A stretch of DNA of 64,000 nt, taken from Pseudomonas sp. AOB-7 (GTDB lineage Bacteria; Pseudomonadota; Gammaproteobacteria; Pseudomonadales; Pseudomonadaceae). The notes beneath the pieces are model-generated. The model ran no database searches. It was not told the DNA's origin and was given only the letters and a program-made list of their open reading frames with translations. Positions 19,349 to 28,195 of the stretch are shown piece by piece. Position 1 is the first letter of the stretch; every line of letters starts with the position of its first letter. Made by a program: the position numbers and the translations under genes. The DNA lies in NCBI RefSeq assembly GCF_003696305.1, contig NZ_RFFK01000009.1, positions 123,133 through 187,132 of the forward strand, given 5' to 3'.

Positions 19349-20221
19349 TTATCCACGGGAGGGCGCCTTCAGCATAGGCGTTTGGCCACTACTCTGAGCG
19401 CGCGGCAAACGGATTTCCACGGCCACCGGCAGGTGGTCGGAGATCGGCTGGCTGAGCACGTCGACCCGCCCCAGTTCGAGCCCCGGGCTGAGCAGGATAT
19501 GGTCGAGGCAGCGCTGCGGCCGCCAGCTGGGGAAGGTCGCCTGAACCTGCGGCGCGATCAGGCCGAGGTCGCGCAGTGGCGAGTTCTCCAGCAGGTCGCT
19601 GGCGTGGGTGTTCATGTCACCCATCAGCACCAGATGGCGGAACTCGCCGACCCGCTCGCGGATGTAGGCGAGCTGGCGGGTACGGGTACGCGGGCCGAGG
19701 GCCAGGTGCATCATCACCACCCCCAGCGCCTGCTCGCCCTCGCCCAGGCGCAGGAAGATCGCCCCGCGCCCCGGTGGGCCGGGCAGCGGATGATCCTCCA
19801 GCAGGGTCGGACGCAGACGGCTGAGCACGCCGTTGCTGTGCTGGGCGAGACGCCCGAGGTTGCGGTTGAGCTGCTGGTACCAGTAGGGAAACGCGCCCTG
19901 CTGGGCCAGGTACTCGACCTGATTGACGTAGCCGGAACGCAGGCTGCCGCCGTCGACCTCCTGCAATGCCACCAGGTCGAAATCGGCGAGCAGGTCGCCG
20001 ATGCGCTGCAGGTTGCCGCTGCGCCCGGCATGCGGCAGCAGGTGCTGCCAACTGCGGGTCAGGTAGTGATGGTAACGCTGGGTGTTGATGCCGACCTGGA
20101 CGTTGAAGCTGAGCAGGCGCAGCAGGCCGTCGGCGGGCCATTGGGCATCAGCGGCGCAATGCGGGTTGACCTGTGGATCGCACAGGCCAACCGCGCGGGT
20201 CTGTCGCCAGCGGCGCAGCAT
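19349..20221 (-). CDS. Endonuclease/exonuclease/phosphatase family protein
   Basis: 290 residues with all signature blocks of the EEP fold: LLSFNVQVG (metal-binding N), LQEVDGG (E), GDMNTHAS (D/N pair), CLDHILLSPG and ISDHLPV (the catalytic D-H). Members cleave phosphodiesters in DNA, RNA, lipids or inositol phosphates; the substrate cannot be read from sequence. No clear signal peptide. It stands between dsbA and the diguanylate cyclase on the same strand with 9- and 19-bp gaps, so the three are likely co-transcribed. Confidence 0.88.
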   Translation of the reverse strand: MLRRWRQTRAVGLCDPQVNPHCAADAQWPADGLLRLLSFNVQVGINTQRYHHYLTRSWQHLLPHAGRSGNLQRIGDLLADFDLVALQEVDGGSLRSGYVNQVEYLAQQGAFPYWYQQLNRNLGRLAQHSNGVLSRLRPTLLEDHPLPGPPGRGAIFLRLGEGEQALGVVMMHLALGPRTRTRQLAYIRERVGEFRHLVLMGDMNTHASDLLENSPLRDLGLIAPQVQATFPSWRPQRCLDHILLSPGLELGRVDVLSQPISDHLPVAVEIRLPRAQSSGQTPMLKAPSRG

Positions 20222-20240
20222 GGTCGGCGCCAGCGGCCGC

Positions 20241-20867
20241 TCAGAGCGCGGCGCGCTCCTTGGCGATCAGGTGGTCGGCCAGCTTCAGGGCCTGCTGCGG
20301 ACCGCCGGCGGAGGTGATGTCGAAGCGGTACTTGCCGTTGACTATCATCACCGGCACGCCGGTGACCTGATAGGCCATGGCCAGCTTCTTGGCCTTTTCC
20401 ATCTGGCCTTTGACGGCGAAGGACTTGTAGGTCTTGAGGAAGGCGTCCTGGTCCACACCCTGGGTAGCGAGGAACTCGGCCATTTCCTCGGGGCTGGCCA
20501 GCTTCTTCCTGTCCTGGTGGATGGCGGCGAACACGGCGTCGTGCACCTTCTGCTCCACCTTCATGCTTTCCAGGGTGATGAACATCTGCCCGTGCTTGTC
20601 CCACACGCCGCCGAACAGGGCCGGGATACGCACGAAGTTGACGTCGTCGGGCAGCTGCTCGACCCAGGGATTGAGGGTCGGCTCGAACTGGTAGCAGTGC
20701 GGGCAGCCGTACCAGAACAGCTCCACCACCTCAATCTGGCCGGGGTTGGACACCGGCACCGGGCTCTTCAGCTCGACATAGTGCTGGCCGGCGACGGGCT
20801 CGGCATGGGCGGCGACGCCGAACAGGCTGCTGAGGGCCAGAGCGGCGCCGAAAATCAGATTACGCAT
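20241..20867 (-). CDS. dsbA: Thiol:disulfide interchange protein DsbA
   Basis: 208 residues with a signal peptide (about 1-22, ending VAAHA). The thioredoxin-fold active site is CPHC (C55, C58), and the cis-proline loop is TGVPVMI. It introduces disulfide bonds into proteins folding in the periplasm and is re-oxidised by DsbB. I chose the ATG at 20867, which has AAGGAG six nucleotides upstream; the longer frame adds eight residues without function. Located as in PAO1 next to cytochrome c4. Confidence 0.97.
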   Translation of the reverse strand: MRNLIFGAALALSSLFGVAAHAEPVAGQHYVELKSPVPVSNPGQIEVVELFWYGCPHCYQFEPTLNPWVEQLPDDVNFVRIPALFGGVWDKHGQMFITLESMKVEQKVHDAVFAAIHQDRKKLASPEEMAEFLATQGVDQDAFLKTYKSFAVKGQMEKAKKLAMAYQVTGVPVMIVNGKYRFDITSAGGPQQALKLADHLIAKERAAL

Positions 20868-20965
20868 GGAGTACTCCTTGGAGGTAGGCATCGCCTCGTG
20901 GCGAATAGCTACTAAGACCGACCGCCACCGGGCAGGTTCCGGCCATTGTAGCCGCGGCGCAGACG

Positions 20966-20991
20966 AAAAAGGGTGGCCGCAGCCACCCTTT
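20966..20991 (-). terminator. Intrinsic terminator of cytochrome c4
   Basis: The stem AAAGGGTGGC (20968-20977) with GCCACCCTTT (20982-20991), loop CGCA, is followed on the minus strand by a T-run (20970-20966). It lies 28 bp after the cytochrome c4 stop. Confidence 0.85.
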
Positions 20992-21018
20992 GTCTTATCA
21001 ACTACGACGGTAGTCGGC

Positions 21019-21624
21019 TTAGTGTAGACCCTGGATAAAGCTGGAAACCGCCTCGATATCCTTGTTGCTCAGCTTGGCCGCGATGGCGCGCATGATCATC
21101 GCGTCGCCGTCGTTGGTGCGGTTGCCTTCGCGGAAGTCGGTCAGCTGCTTGGCCACGTAGGTGGCATGCTGGCCGCCCAGCTGCGGGAAGCCCGCGGCAT
21201 CCAGGCCGGCGCCGTTCGGCGAGTGGCAACCGGTGCAGGCCGGCATGCCTTCTTCCAGCTTGCCGCCGCGGAACAGCGCTTCGCCGCGCTCGACCAGCTT
21301 AGGATCGGCGGCGCCGACGCTCATCTGCTGGCTGGCGAAGTAGGCGGCGATGTCGGCCATGTCCTGGTCGCTGAGGTTATCCAGCATGCCGGTCATCTCG
21401 ACCACCTGGCGGTTGCCGGACTTGATGTCGTGCAGCTGCTTGAGCAAGTAGCGCTCGCCCTGACCGGCCAGCTTGGGGAAGTTTGGCGCGGGGCTGTTGC
21501 CATCGGCGCCATGGCAGGCGCCACAGACGGCGACTTTGCCCTGACCGGCTGCGGCATCGCCGGCAGCCTGTGCCAGGCCGGTGAGGCCCAGGGTCAACAG
21601 CAGACTCACGAGTACTTTGTTCAT
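21019..21624 (-). CDS. cc4: Diheme cytochrome c4
   Basis: 201 residues with a signal peptide (about 1-20) and two class I heme c domains. The heme sites are CGACH (C34, C37, H38) and CTGCH (C130, C133, H134). It carries electrons in the periplasm to terminal oxidases, in P. aeruginosa notably cbb3- and aa3-type enzymes. It is followed by its own terminator and preceded by the cytochrome c5 gene (51 bp). Confidence 0.95.
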   Translation of the reverse strand: MNKVLVSLLLTLGLTGLAQAAGDAAAGQGKVAVCGACHGADGNSPAPNFPKLAGQGERYLLKQLHDIKSGNRQVVEMTGMLDNLSDQDMADIAAYFASQQMSVGAADPKLVERGEALFRGGKLEEGMPACTGCHSPNGAGLDAAGFPQLGGQHATYVAKQLTDFREGNRTNDGDAMIMRAIAAKLSNKDIEAVSSFIQGLH

Positions 21625-21675
21625 CAGCTAATCCAACTACGGCTAAGAGAGATAAGGGTTATCGGCCGGGCCCAC

Positions 21676-21966
21676 TCATTCGGTCATCAGCTTGATGACC
21701 GCCTGGTAGTCCTCCGCCGTGCAGTCCATGCACAACCCGCGGGGCGGCATGGCATTCAAACCATTGGTGACGCTCTGTACCAGTGCGTCCATGCCCTTGG
21801 CCAGACGCGGCTCCCAGGCGGCCTTGTCGCCTTTCTGCGGGGCCGTGGGAATCTGGCCGTTATGGCAAACGCCACAGGCACGGTCGTATACAGCTTGCGG
21901 ATCTTGGGCAGCGTAGCCGTTGAAGGACAGCAGAGTTACGGCAGCCGCGAGCAGCATTTTCTTCAT
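21676..21966 (-). CDS. Cytochrome c5 family protein
   Basis: 96 residues with a signal peptide (about 1-19). One heme site, CGVCH (C31, C34, H35), a candidate sixth ligand methionine in NAMPPRG (M73), and a second cysteine pair CMDC (C79, C82) typical of cytochrome c5 are present. A small periplasmic electron carrier, upstream of cytochrome c4 on the same strand. The start at 21966 leads straight into the signal peptide. Confidence 0.92.
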   Translation of the reverse strand: MKKMLLAAAVTLLSFNGYAAQDPQAVYDRACGVCHNGQIPTAPQKGDKAAWEPRLAKGMDALVQSVTNGLNAMPPRGLCMDCTAEDYQAVIKLMTE

Positions 21967-22211
21967 CAGATCTACCTCATCAGGGAGGGGAACGTTCTGC
22001 TTTCTAGCGAGCAGCCTGGTTAATCGTTCCCGGCAATCGGGTTCCTGCGGGTGGGACAAAGCGCACACAAAATCTGCGGCATTATATACTGGCAACGCTG
22101 AAACGGAAACGACGCCGCTTGCCGCGCCACCTGGCGTGCCGCAGGTGCGCGGAAATGTCGCAAGTCCCCGAACGCCAGCTGGCGAGTGCGGGGCGCCCAC
22201 CGGATACCCCC

Positions 22212-22862
22212 ATGCTCCCGAAGAACCCCATCATCGGTCTGTGCCAGCAGGCCAGCTTCCTCATCAGTGCCGCCAAGGTCGACCAGTGCCCCGAGGACAG
22301 CGGCCTGGAAGTGGCCTTCGCCGGCCGCTCCAACGCCGGCAAGTCGAGCGCGCTGAACACCCTGACCCACGCCAGCCTGGCGCGCACCTCGAAGACCCCG
22401 GGGCGCACCCAGCTGCTCAACTTCTTCCGCCTGGACGACGAGCGCCGCCTGGTCGACCTGCCCGGCTACGGCTACGCCAAGGTGCCGATCCCGCTCAAGC
22501 AGCACTGGCAGAAGCACCTGGAGGCCTACCTGGGCAGCCGCGAGAGCCTCTGCGGCCTGGTGCTGATGATGGACATCCGCCACCCGCTGACCGAATTCGA
22601 CCGCATGATGCTGGACTGGTCGGTGGCAAGCGGCATGCCCCTGCACATCCTGCTGACCAAGGCCGACAAGCTGGCCTTCGGCGCGGCGAAGAACGCCCTG
22701 CTCAAGGTGCAGCAGGAAATCCGCAAGCAGTGGGGCGATGGCATCGGCATCCAGCTGTTCTCGGCGCCCAAGCGCATGGGCGTGGAAGAGGCGCAGCTGG
22801 TGCTGGCCGGCTGGCTGGATCTGCTGCCGGAAGAGGACGAGGAAGGCGCCGAGGAGGCCTGA
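22212..22862 (+). CDS. engB: Ribosome biogenesis GTPase EngB/YihA (YsxC)
   Basis: 216 residues with GTPase motifs in order: G1 GRSNAGKS, G2 threonine region (TPGRTQ), G3 DLPGYG, G4 TKAD and a G5-like FSAPK. EngB assists late assembly of the 50S ribosomal subunit. The ATG at 22212 begins the conserved MLPKNPIIGLCQQA; the frame upstream has no homology. It is divergent from the cytochrome c5 gene and convergent with polA, with a small RNA gene between. Confidence 0.95.
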   Translation: MLPKNPIIGLCQQASFLISAAKVDQCPEDSGLEVAFAGRSNAGKSSALNTLTHASLARTSKTPGRTQLLNFFRLDDERRLVDLPGYGYAKVPIPLKQHWQKHLEAYLGSRESLCGLVLMMDIRHPLTEFDRMMLDWSVASGMPLHILLTKADKLAFGAAKNALLKVQQEIRKQWGDGIGIQLFSAPKRMGVEEAQLVLAGWLDLLPEEDEEGAEEA

Positions 22863-22867
22863 CGCTT

Positions 22868-22886
22868 AGGGTGCGCCAGGCGCACC
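22868..22886. repeat. Dispersed palindrome, variant copy (AGGGTGCGCCAGGCGCACC)
   Basis: A diverged member of the GGTGCGC...GCGCACC family, 5 bp behind engB. It could serve as the hairpin at the end of the engB transcript. Confidence 0.4.
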
Positions 22887-23030
22887 GAGAGACGAGTCGT
22901 CATGAGCGCGCAAGCTCCCTCTTCCGTCCTTCGGGCACCCTCGACTTGGGCATCCTGCGTCGCTCCAACTCCTGCCTCCCTGCAGTCGTCTCCCGGAGAG
23001 CAGGCCGCAAGCGCGCACTTTTCTACAGGC

Positions 23031-23075
23031 AAAAAAAACCCCGAGCTTCGTATGGGGAGGGAGAAGTTCGGGGTT
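23031..23075 (-). terminator. Intrinsic terminator of ersA
   Basis: The arms at 23063-23075 and 23037-23049 pair (AACCCCGA-x-CTTC with GAAG-x-TCGGGGTT, one mismatch). They enclose a 13-nt loop and are followed on the minus strand by an eight-T run (23038-23031). Confidence 0.88.
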
Positions 23076-23160
23076 TAAGGTCTGAACCGCTAGGGCGGGG
23101 TTCAGATGTCTGCCAACACTTAACACAACATAGGAGCATTGAAAGGCTTAACGGCCATTC
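23031..23160 (-). ncRNA. ersA: ErsA small regulatory RNA (Spot 42-like locus)
   Basis: The convergent engB-polA gap is where enterobacteria carry Spot 42 and where P. aeruginosa carries ErsA. Read on the minus strand, a sigma-22-like promoter lies at 23194-23167. A stem (TCTGAACC/GGTTCAGA, 23106-23099 with 23088-23081) follows, and then a strong intrinsic terminator. Between the terminator arms is a C-rich loop, TCCCTCCCCATAC, suited to pairing with ribosome-binding sites. Predicted length from start to T-run is about 130 nt, the size reported for ErsA. In P. aeruginosa ErsA represses algC and affects envelope and biofilm functions. Ends are inferred, not measured. Confidence 0.85.
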
Positions 23161-23166
23161 AAGAAC

Positions 23167-23194
23167 TCTGACCGGGCGTCTTCGCGGAAAGTTC
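23167..23194 (-). promoter_or_regulatory. AlgU (sigma-22)-type promoter of ersA
   Basis: On the minus strand, GAACTT (23194-23189) is followed after 17 bp by TCAGA (23171-23167). This matches the sigma-22/sigma-E pattern GAACTT-N16/17-TCNNA and is placed about 7 bp before the inferred RNA start. AlgU control of ErsA is known in P. aeruginosa. Confidence 0.78.
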
Positions 23195-23321
23195 ATCCCT
23201 ATTTTAAAAACCATTCGCAATAACCAGCGGCCTGCTGATTCCCTGAAGCCTTATTCGTGGGGGCGCCGACCGCCCCTCGCCGGTACGCAGCGCCCCACCC
23301 ACGCCCGGTCGGAGGCGCCCC

Positions 23322-26117
23322 TCAGTGCGCCTCGTCCCAGTTGGCGCCGACGCCCACTTCCACCAGCAGCGGCACGTCCAGTTCCGCCGCGCCGCCCATC
23401 AGCGCCTTGATCTGCGCGCCGACCTCCTCGACCAGTTCCTCGCGCACTTCCAGCACCAGCTCGTCGTGCACCTGGAGGATGATCCGCGCGTCGATGCGAC
23501 TATCCTGCAGCCAGGCGTCCACGGCGATCATCGCGCGCTTGATGATGTCCGCCGCGGTGCCCTGCATCGGCGCGTTGATCGCCGCGCGCTCGGCACCCTT
23601 GCGCATGGCCTGGTTCTGCGCGTGGATTTCCGGCAGGTACAGGCGGCGGCCGAAGACGGTTTCCACATAACCCTGCTCGGCGGCCTGCGCGCGGGTGCGT
23701 TCCATATAGCTCAGCACGCCGGGATAGCGGGCGAAGTAACGGTCGATATAGGCCTGCGCCTGCTTGCGGTCGACGTCGATCTGCTTGGCCAGACCGAAGG
23801 CGCTCATGCCGTAGATCAGGCCGAAGTTGATCGCCTTGGCCTTGCGCCGCTGATCGCTGCTCACCTCCTCCAGCGCCACGCCGAACACTTCGGCGGCAGT
23901 GGCCTTGTGCACGTCGCGGTCGTGGCGGAAGGCATCCAGCAGGCCTTCGTCCTTGGCCAGGTGGGCCATGATGCGCAGCTCGATCTGCGAGTAGTCGGCC
24001 GCCAGCAGCCGGTAGCCCTTGGGCGCGACGAAGGCCTGGCGGATACGCCGCCCTTCGGCGGTGCGGATCGGGATGTTCTGCAGGTTCGGATCGCTCGACG
24101 ACAGCCGACCGGTGGCCGCCACCGCCTGGTGGTAGCTGGTGTGGATGCGCCCGGTGCGCGGGTTGATCTGGTCCGGCAGCTTGTCGGTGTAGGTGCTCTT
24201 GAGCTTGCTTAAGCTACGGTACTGCATCAGCACCTTGGGCAACTCGAAATCCTGTTCGGCCAGTTCCGCGAGCACCGCCTCGGCGGTGGACGGCTGGCCC
24301 TTGGCGGTCTTGCTGAGCACCGGGTAGCCGAGCTTTTCATAGAGGATCACGCCGAGCTGCTTGGGCGAGGCCAGGTTGAATTCCTCGCCGGCGATGGCGA
24401 ACGCCTCGCGCTCCAGTTCCACCAGCTTGTCGCCCAGCTCGACGCTCTGCTCGCCGAGCAGCTTGGCGTCGACCAGTGCGCCGTTGCGCTCGATGCGCGC
24501 CAGCACCGGCACCAGCGGCATCTCGATTTCGCGCAGCACCTTGGCCAAGGACGGCACGGCTTCGAGCCGGCGCCACAGTTCCTGGTGCAGGCGCAGGGTG
24601 ACGTCGGCATCCTCGGCGGCGTAGGGGCCGGCCTGTTCCAAGGCGATCTGGTCGAAGGTCAGCTGCTTGGCGCCCTTGCCGGCGATGTCCTCGAAACGGA
24701 TGGTGCTGTGATTGAGGTACTTCAGCGCCAGGCTGTCCATGTCGTGGCGGGTGGCGGTGGAATCCAGCACGTAGGATTCGAGCATGGTGTCGAAGGCCAC
24801 GCCCTGAACGGCAATCGGCGGCGTCGCGTTGGCCAGGACATTGATGTCGTACTTGGCGTGCTGGCCGACCTTGGCCTTGGCCGGGTCTTCGAGGATCGGC
24901 TTGAGCGCGTTCAAGACCTGGTCGCGGTCGAGCTGCTGCGGCACGCCCATATAGCTGTGCGCCAGCGGGATATAGGCGGCCTCGCCGGCCTTGACCGCGA
25001 AGGACAGGCCGACCAGTTGCGCCTGCTGAGCGTCGACGCTGGTGGTCTCGCTGTCGAAGGCGATCAGCTCGGCCTGCTCGAGCTTCTGCAGCCAGGCGTC
25101 GAACTGCGCCTGTTCCAGCACCAGCTGGTAGTCGCCGGCACTCGGCGGCAGCGCTTCGGCGACGTCCTCGGCGCCGTCGCTGGCCGGCTCGGCGAACAGG
25201 TCGCCGGCCGGGGCCGCGGCCTTGACCGCCAGGTGCTTGTTCTGCCGCAGCAGCTCGTCGAGCCAGCTCTTGAATTCCAGCTCGCCGTACAGCTCGACCA
25301 GCGCCGCCTGATCCGGCTCGCCCGGGTGCAGGTCGTCGATGGCGATGTTCAGTTCGACGTCGGTCTTGATGGTGGCCAGCTGGTAGGACAGATAGGCCAT
25401 ATCGCGGTGTTCCTCGAGCTTGGCCGGCAGGCTCTTGGCACCGCGAATCGGCAGCTCGGGCACCTTGTCGAGGTTGGCGTAGAGCACGTCGAGGCCGCCA
25501 CCAACGCCGACCAGCAGGCCGAGGGCAGTCTTCTCGCCGACCCCGGGCACGCCGGGGATGTTGTCGACCTTGTCGCCCATCAGCGCCAGGTAGTCGATGA
25601 TCAGCTCGGGACCGACACCGAATTTCTCTTTCACGCCATCGGCATCGTAGACGCTTCCGGTCATGGTATTGACCAGCGTAACGTGCGGGCAGACCAGCTG
25701 GGCCATGTCCTTGTCGCCGGTGGAGATCACCACGTCGCGTTTCTCGCCGGCGGCCTGACGGGCCAGGGTGCCGATCACGTCGTCGGCCTCCACCCCTTCC
25801 ACGCACAGCAGCGGCAGGCCGAGGGCGCGCACGCTGGCGTGCAGCGGCTCGACCTGCACACGCAGCTCGTCCGGCATGGACGGGCGGTTGGCCTTGTATT
25901 CGGCGAACAGCTCGTCGCGGAAGGTGCCGCCCTTGGCGTCGAAGACCACGGCGAAGGGGCTGTTCGGATACTGCTTGCGCAGGCTCTTGAGCATGTTCAG
26001 CACGCCCTTGACCGCCCCGGTGGGCAGGCCCTTGGAGGTGGTCAGCGGCGGCAGGGCGTGGAAGGCGCGGTACAGGTAGGAGGAACCGTCGACCAGGATC
26101 AGCGGGGCTTGGCTCAT
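23322..26117 (-). CDS. polA: DNA polymerase I
   Basis: 931 residues, full length. The 5'-3' exonuclease (about 1-290; ILVDGSSYLYRAFHAL, GVEADDVIGTLA) is followed by a 3'-5' proofreading domain (about 330-530). That domain keeps the acidic pair in AFDSETTS, so proofreading should be active. The polymerase domain has motif A (LAADYSQIELRIMAH), the O-helix (RRKAKAINFGLIYGM) and motif C (QVHDELVLEV). It fills gaps in repair and Okazaki fragment processing. The ATG at 26117 starts the conserved MSQAPLILVDG. Confidence 0.98.
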   Translation of the reverse strand: MSQAPLILVDGSSYLYRAFHALPPLTTSKGLPTGAVKGVLNMLKSLRKQYPNSPFAVVFDAKGGTFRDELFAEYKANRPSMPDELRVQVEPLHASVRALGLPLLCVEGVEADDVIGTLARQAAGEKRDVVISTGDKDMAQLVCPHVTLVNTMTGSVYDADGVKEKFGVGPELIIDYLALMGDKVDNIPGVPGVGEKTALGLLVGVGGGLDVLYANLDKVPELPIRGAKSLPAKLEEHRDMAYLSYQLATIKTDVELNIAIDDLHPGEPDQAALVELYGELEFKSWLDELLRQNKHLAVKAAAPAGDLFAEPASDGAEDVAEALPPSAGDYQLVLEQAQFDAWLQKLEQAELIAFDSETTSVDAQQAQLVGLSFAVKAGEAAYIPLAHSYMGVPQQLDRDQVLNALKPILEDPAKAKVGQHAKYDINVLANATPPIAVQGVAFDTMLESYVLDSTATRHDMDSLALKYLNHSTIRFEDIAGKGAKQLTFDQIALEQAGPYAAEDADVTLRLHQELWRRLEAVPSLAKVLREIEMPLVPVLARIERNGALVDAKLLGEQSVELGDKLVELEREAFAIAGEEFNLASPKQLGVILYEKLGYPVLSKTAKGQPSTAEAVLAELAEQDFELPKVLMQYRSLSKLKSTYTDKLPDQINPRTGRIHTSYHQAVAATGRLSSSDPNLQNIPIRTAEGRRIRQAFVAPKGYRLLAADYSQIELRIMAHLAKDEGLLDAFRHDRDVHKATAAEVFGVALEEVSSDQRRKAKAINFGLIYGMSAFGLAKQIDVDRKQAQAYIDRYFARYPGVLSYMERTRAQAAEQGYVETVFGRRLYLPEIHAQNQAMRKGAERAAINAPMQGTAADIIKRAMIAVDAWLQDSRIDARIILQVHDELVLEVREELVEEVGAQIKALMGGAAELDVPLLVEVGVGANWDEAH

Positions 26118-26190
26118 GAGCGGGATCAACCTTTTCGGCGGGTGCGGCGCTAGAATGACCGCATCATTGAAATCAAGGAGCAAGGTTACC

Positions 26191-26475
26191 ATGGGTACAG
26201 TCAAACGCCTTTTGCTGGTCGGCCTGCTGGCTTGCGCCCCCCTCGCCGCGCATGCCGAAGATCCGGTTTCCGGCGACCCGGATGTGACCATCCGCCAGGA
26301 CGGCGACCGCACCATCCAGGAATACCGGGTCAACGGTTTTCTCTACGCGATCAAGGTCATTCCGAAAAACGGCAAACCCTACTTCCTGGTTCGCGCCGAC
26401 GGCAGCGACGGCAACTTCATACGTTCGGACGATCCGGACATGCTGATCCCTTCCTGGGAAATCTTTAGCTGGTAA
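26191..26475 (+). CDS. DUF2782 small secreted protein
   Basis: 94 residues with a signal peptide (about 1-22, ending LAAHA), then a compact domain typical of DUF2782 (DVTIRQDGDRTIQEYRVNG, VIPKNGKPYFLVRADG). Function unknown. The same gene lies between polA and thrB in PAO1. An AAGGAG-like site precedes the ATG. The stop is 17 bp before thrB, so the two are likely co-transcribed. Confidence 0.9.
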   Translation: MGTVKRLLLVGLLACAPLAAHAEDPVSGDPDVTIRQDGDRTIQEYRVNGFLYAIKVIPKNGKPYFLVRADGSDGNFIRSDDPDMLIPSWEIFSW

Positions 26476-26492
26476 GGCAATTAAGGTCTGAT

Positions 26493-27443
26493 ATGTCGGT
26501 ATTCACCCCCCTGGAGCGTCACGAGCTCGAAGTCTTCCTGGCGCCCTACGGGCTCGGCCGGTTGCGCGACTTCCAGGGCATCGCCGCGGGTAGCGAAAAC
26601 AGCAACTTCTTCGTCAGCCTGGAGCAGGGCGAGTACGTCCTGACCCTGGTCGAGCGCGGCCCGGCGGCCGACCTGCCGTTCTTCATCGAACTGCTCGACG
26701 TGCTCCACGACGCCGGTCTGCCGGTGCCCTACGCCCTGCGCACGGAAGATGGCCAGGCGCTGCGCAGCCTGGCGGAAAAACCCGCGCTGCTGCAGCCGCG
26801 CCTGGCCGGCAAGCACGTGCACGCGGCCAACGCCCACCATTGCCAGGAGGTCGGCAGCCTGCTGGCGCGTATCCACCTGGCCACCCGCGAGCGGCCGCTG
26901 GAGCGGCGCAGCGACCGCGGCCTGGACTGGATGCTGGCCGAGGGCCCGAGCCTGGCGCTCAGGCTGCCGGAAGCCGAGCTGCCGCTGCTGCGCGACGCGC
27001 TGGCCGAGATCGCCGCGCTGAAAGCCCGCATCCTCGCCCTGCCGCGGGCCAACCTGCATGCCGACCTGTTCCGCGACAATGTGCTGTTCGACGGCAACCA
27101 CCTGGCCGGGGTGATCGACTTCTACAACGCCTGCTCGGGGCCGATGCTCTACGACCTGGCGATCTGCCTGAACGACTGGTGCTCGCACGAGGACGGCAGC
27201 CTGGACGGCGCCCGTGCCCGCGCCCTGCTCGGCGCCTATGCCACGCTGCGGCCTTTCACGGCTGCCGAGGCCGAGCTGTGGCCGGCCATGCTGCGCATCG
27301 CCTGCGTACGCTTCTGGCTGTCGCGGCTGATCGCCGCCGAGTCCTTCGCCGGGCAGGAGGTGTTGATCCACGATCCGGGCGAGTTCCGGCGCCGCCTGGC
27401 GCAGCGCCAGCGGGTCGAGCTGGCGCTGCCGTTCGCCTTGTAG
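26493..27443 (+). CDS. thrB: Homoserine kinase (type II, APH fold)
   Basis: 316 residues. The kinase-like catalytic loop LHADLFRDNVLF and the metal-binding VIDFYNACSGP place it in the aminoglycoside-phosphotransferase fold used by Pseudomonas ThrB, not the GHMP fold of E. coli. It phosphorylates homoserine in threonine synthesis. GSENSNFFV near residue 30 is the nucleotide-binding strand region. Second gene of the DUF2782-thrB pair. Confidence 0.94.
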   Translation: MSVFTPLERHELEVFLAPYGLGRLRDFQGIAAGSENSNFFVSLEQGEYVLTLVERGPAADLPFFIELLDVLHDAGLPVPYALRTEDGQALRSLAEKPALLQPRLAGKHVHAANAHHCQEVGSLLARIHLATRERPLERRSDRGLDWMLAEGPSLALRLPEAELPLLRDALAEIAALKARILALPRANLHADLFRDNVLFDGNHLAGVIDFYNACSGPMLYDLAICLNDWCSHEDGSLDGARARALLGAYATLRPFTAAEAELWPAMLRIACVRFWLSRLIAAESFAGQEVLIHDPGEFRRRLAQRQRVELALPFAL

Positions 27444-27507
27444 AGTGGATCACGCTTCACCGATCCACCAGAACGTTATCGGCTATAGCCCCCTCTGGCG
27501 CCGAAGT

Positions 27508-27537
27508 GGTGGATGCAAAAGCCTCATCCACCCTACG
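27508..27537. repeat. Dispersed hairpin GGTGGATG...CATCCACC-CTACGC, copy 1
   Basis: An 8-bp inverted repeat (27508-27515 with 27525-27532) plus the tail CTACGC lies between the converging thrB and sco genes. A second hairpin, GTGGATC...GATCCAC (27445-27470), precedes it. A related copy lies at 50725-50756. It may double as the transcription end of both genes. Confidence 0.5.
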
Positions 27538-27554
27538 CAGACACGGGCGTACCG

Positions 27555-28187
27555 TTAACTGCCGGACACCAGCCCCGGCAGCTGCTCGGCCAGCTTGGCG
27601 TTGTTGATCGGCGCGCGGACAAAGCCGCGCTGGGTGCCGTCCGGGCCGATGATCACCAGGTTGCCGCTGTGATCGACGGTGTAGTTGTCCTTGCTGGTGT
27701 CGGCGGGGATATAGGGGATGCTCACCGCGTTGGCGAACTTCTGCAACGTCGCTTCCTCGCCGGTCAGGCCGACGAAGCCGGCATCGAAATAGGCCAGGTA
27801 CTTCTTCAGCTGCTCCGGGGTGTCGCGCTTGGGGTCGACGCTGACCAGCACCAGGCGCAGCCGCGCGCGGGTTTCCTCGGGCAACTGACCCTGCAGCTGG
27901 CGCAGCTGGGCGAGGGTGGCCGGGCAGATGTCCGGGCAGAAGGTGTAGCCGAAGAACAGCAGGCTCCACTGCTCCTTGAGCTGATCCACCGCCACCTCGG
28001 CGCCGTCCTGGTCGGTCAGGGTCAGCGTCGGCAGGCTGCGGCTCTGCGGCAGCAGCACGATGCCGGCGTCGAGCAGCGCGGTGGGGTCGCCCTGACCCTT
28101 GGCGGTCAGCACCTTGTTGACGGTGAGCCCCAGCACCAGGGCGACGATGGCGACGAGGACGAAGACGGTGATCTGGGTGCGGGTCAT
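27555..28187 (-). CDS. SCO1/SenC-type copper chaperone
   Basis: 210 residues with an N-terminal membrane anchor (about 7-28) and a thioredoxin-like domain. The copper site is C84 and C88 (GYTFCPDICP) with H173 (VDHSGN). It delivers copper to the CuA centre of cytochrome c oxidase subunit II. It is the last gene of the leftward oxidase assembly group, 8 bp after cyoE. Confidence 0.94.
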   Translation of the reverse strand: MTRTQITVFVLVAIVALVLGLTVNKVLTAKGQGDPTALLDAGIVLLPQSRSLPTLTLTDQDGAEVAVDQLKEQWSLLFFGYTFCPDICPATLAQLRQLQGQLPEETRARLRLVLVSVDPKRDTPEQLKKYLAYFDAGFVGLTGEEATLQKFANAVSIPYIPADTSKDNYTVDHSGNLVIIGPDGTQRGFVRAPINNAKLAEQLPGLVSGS

Positions 28188-28195
28188 GACAGCCT

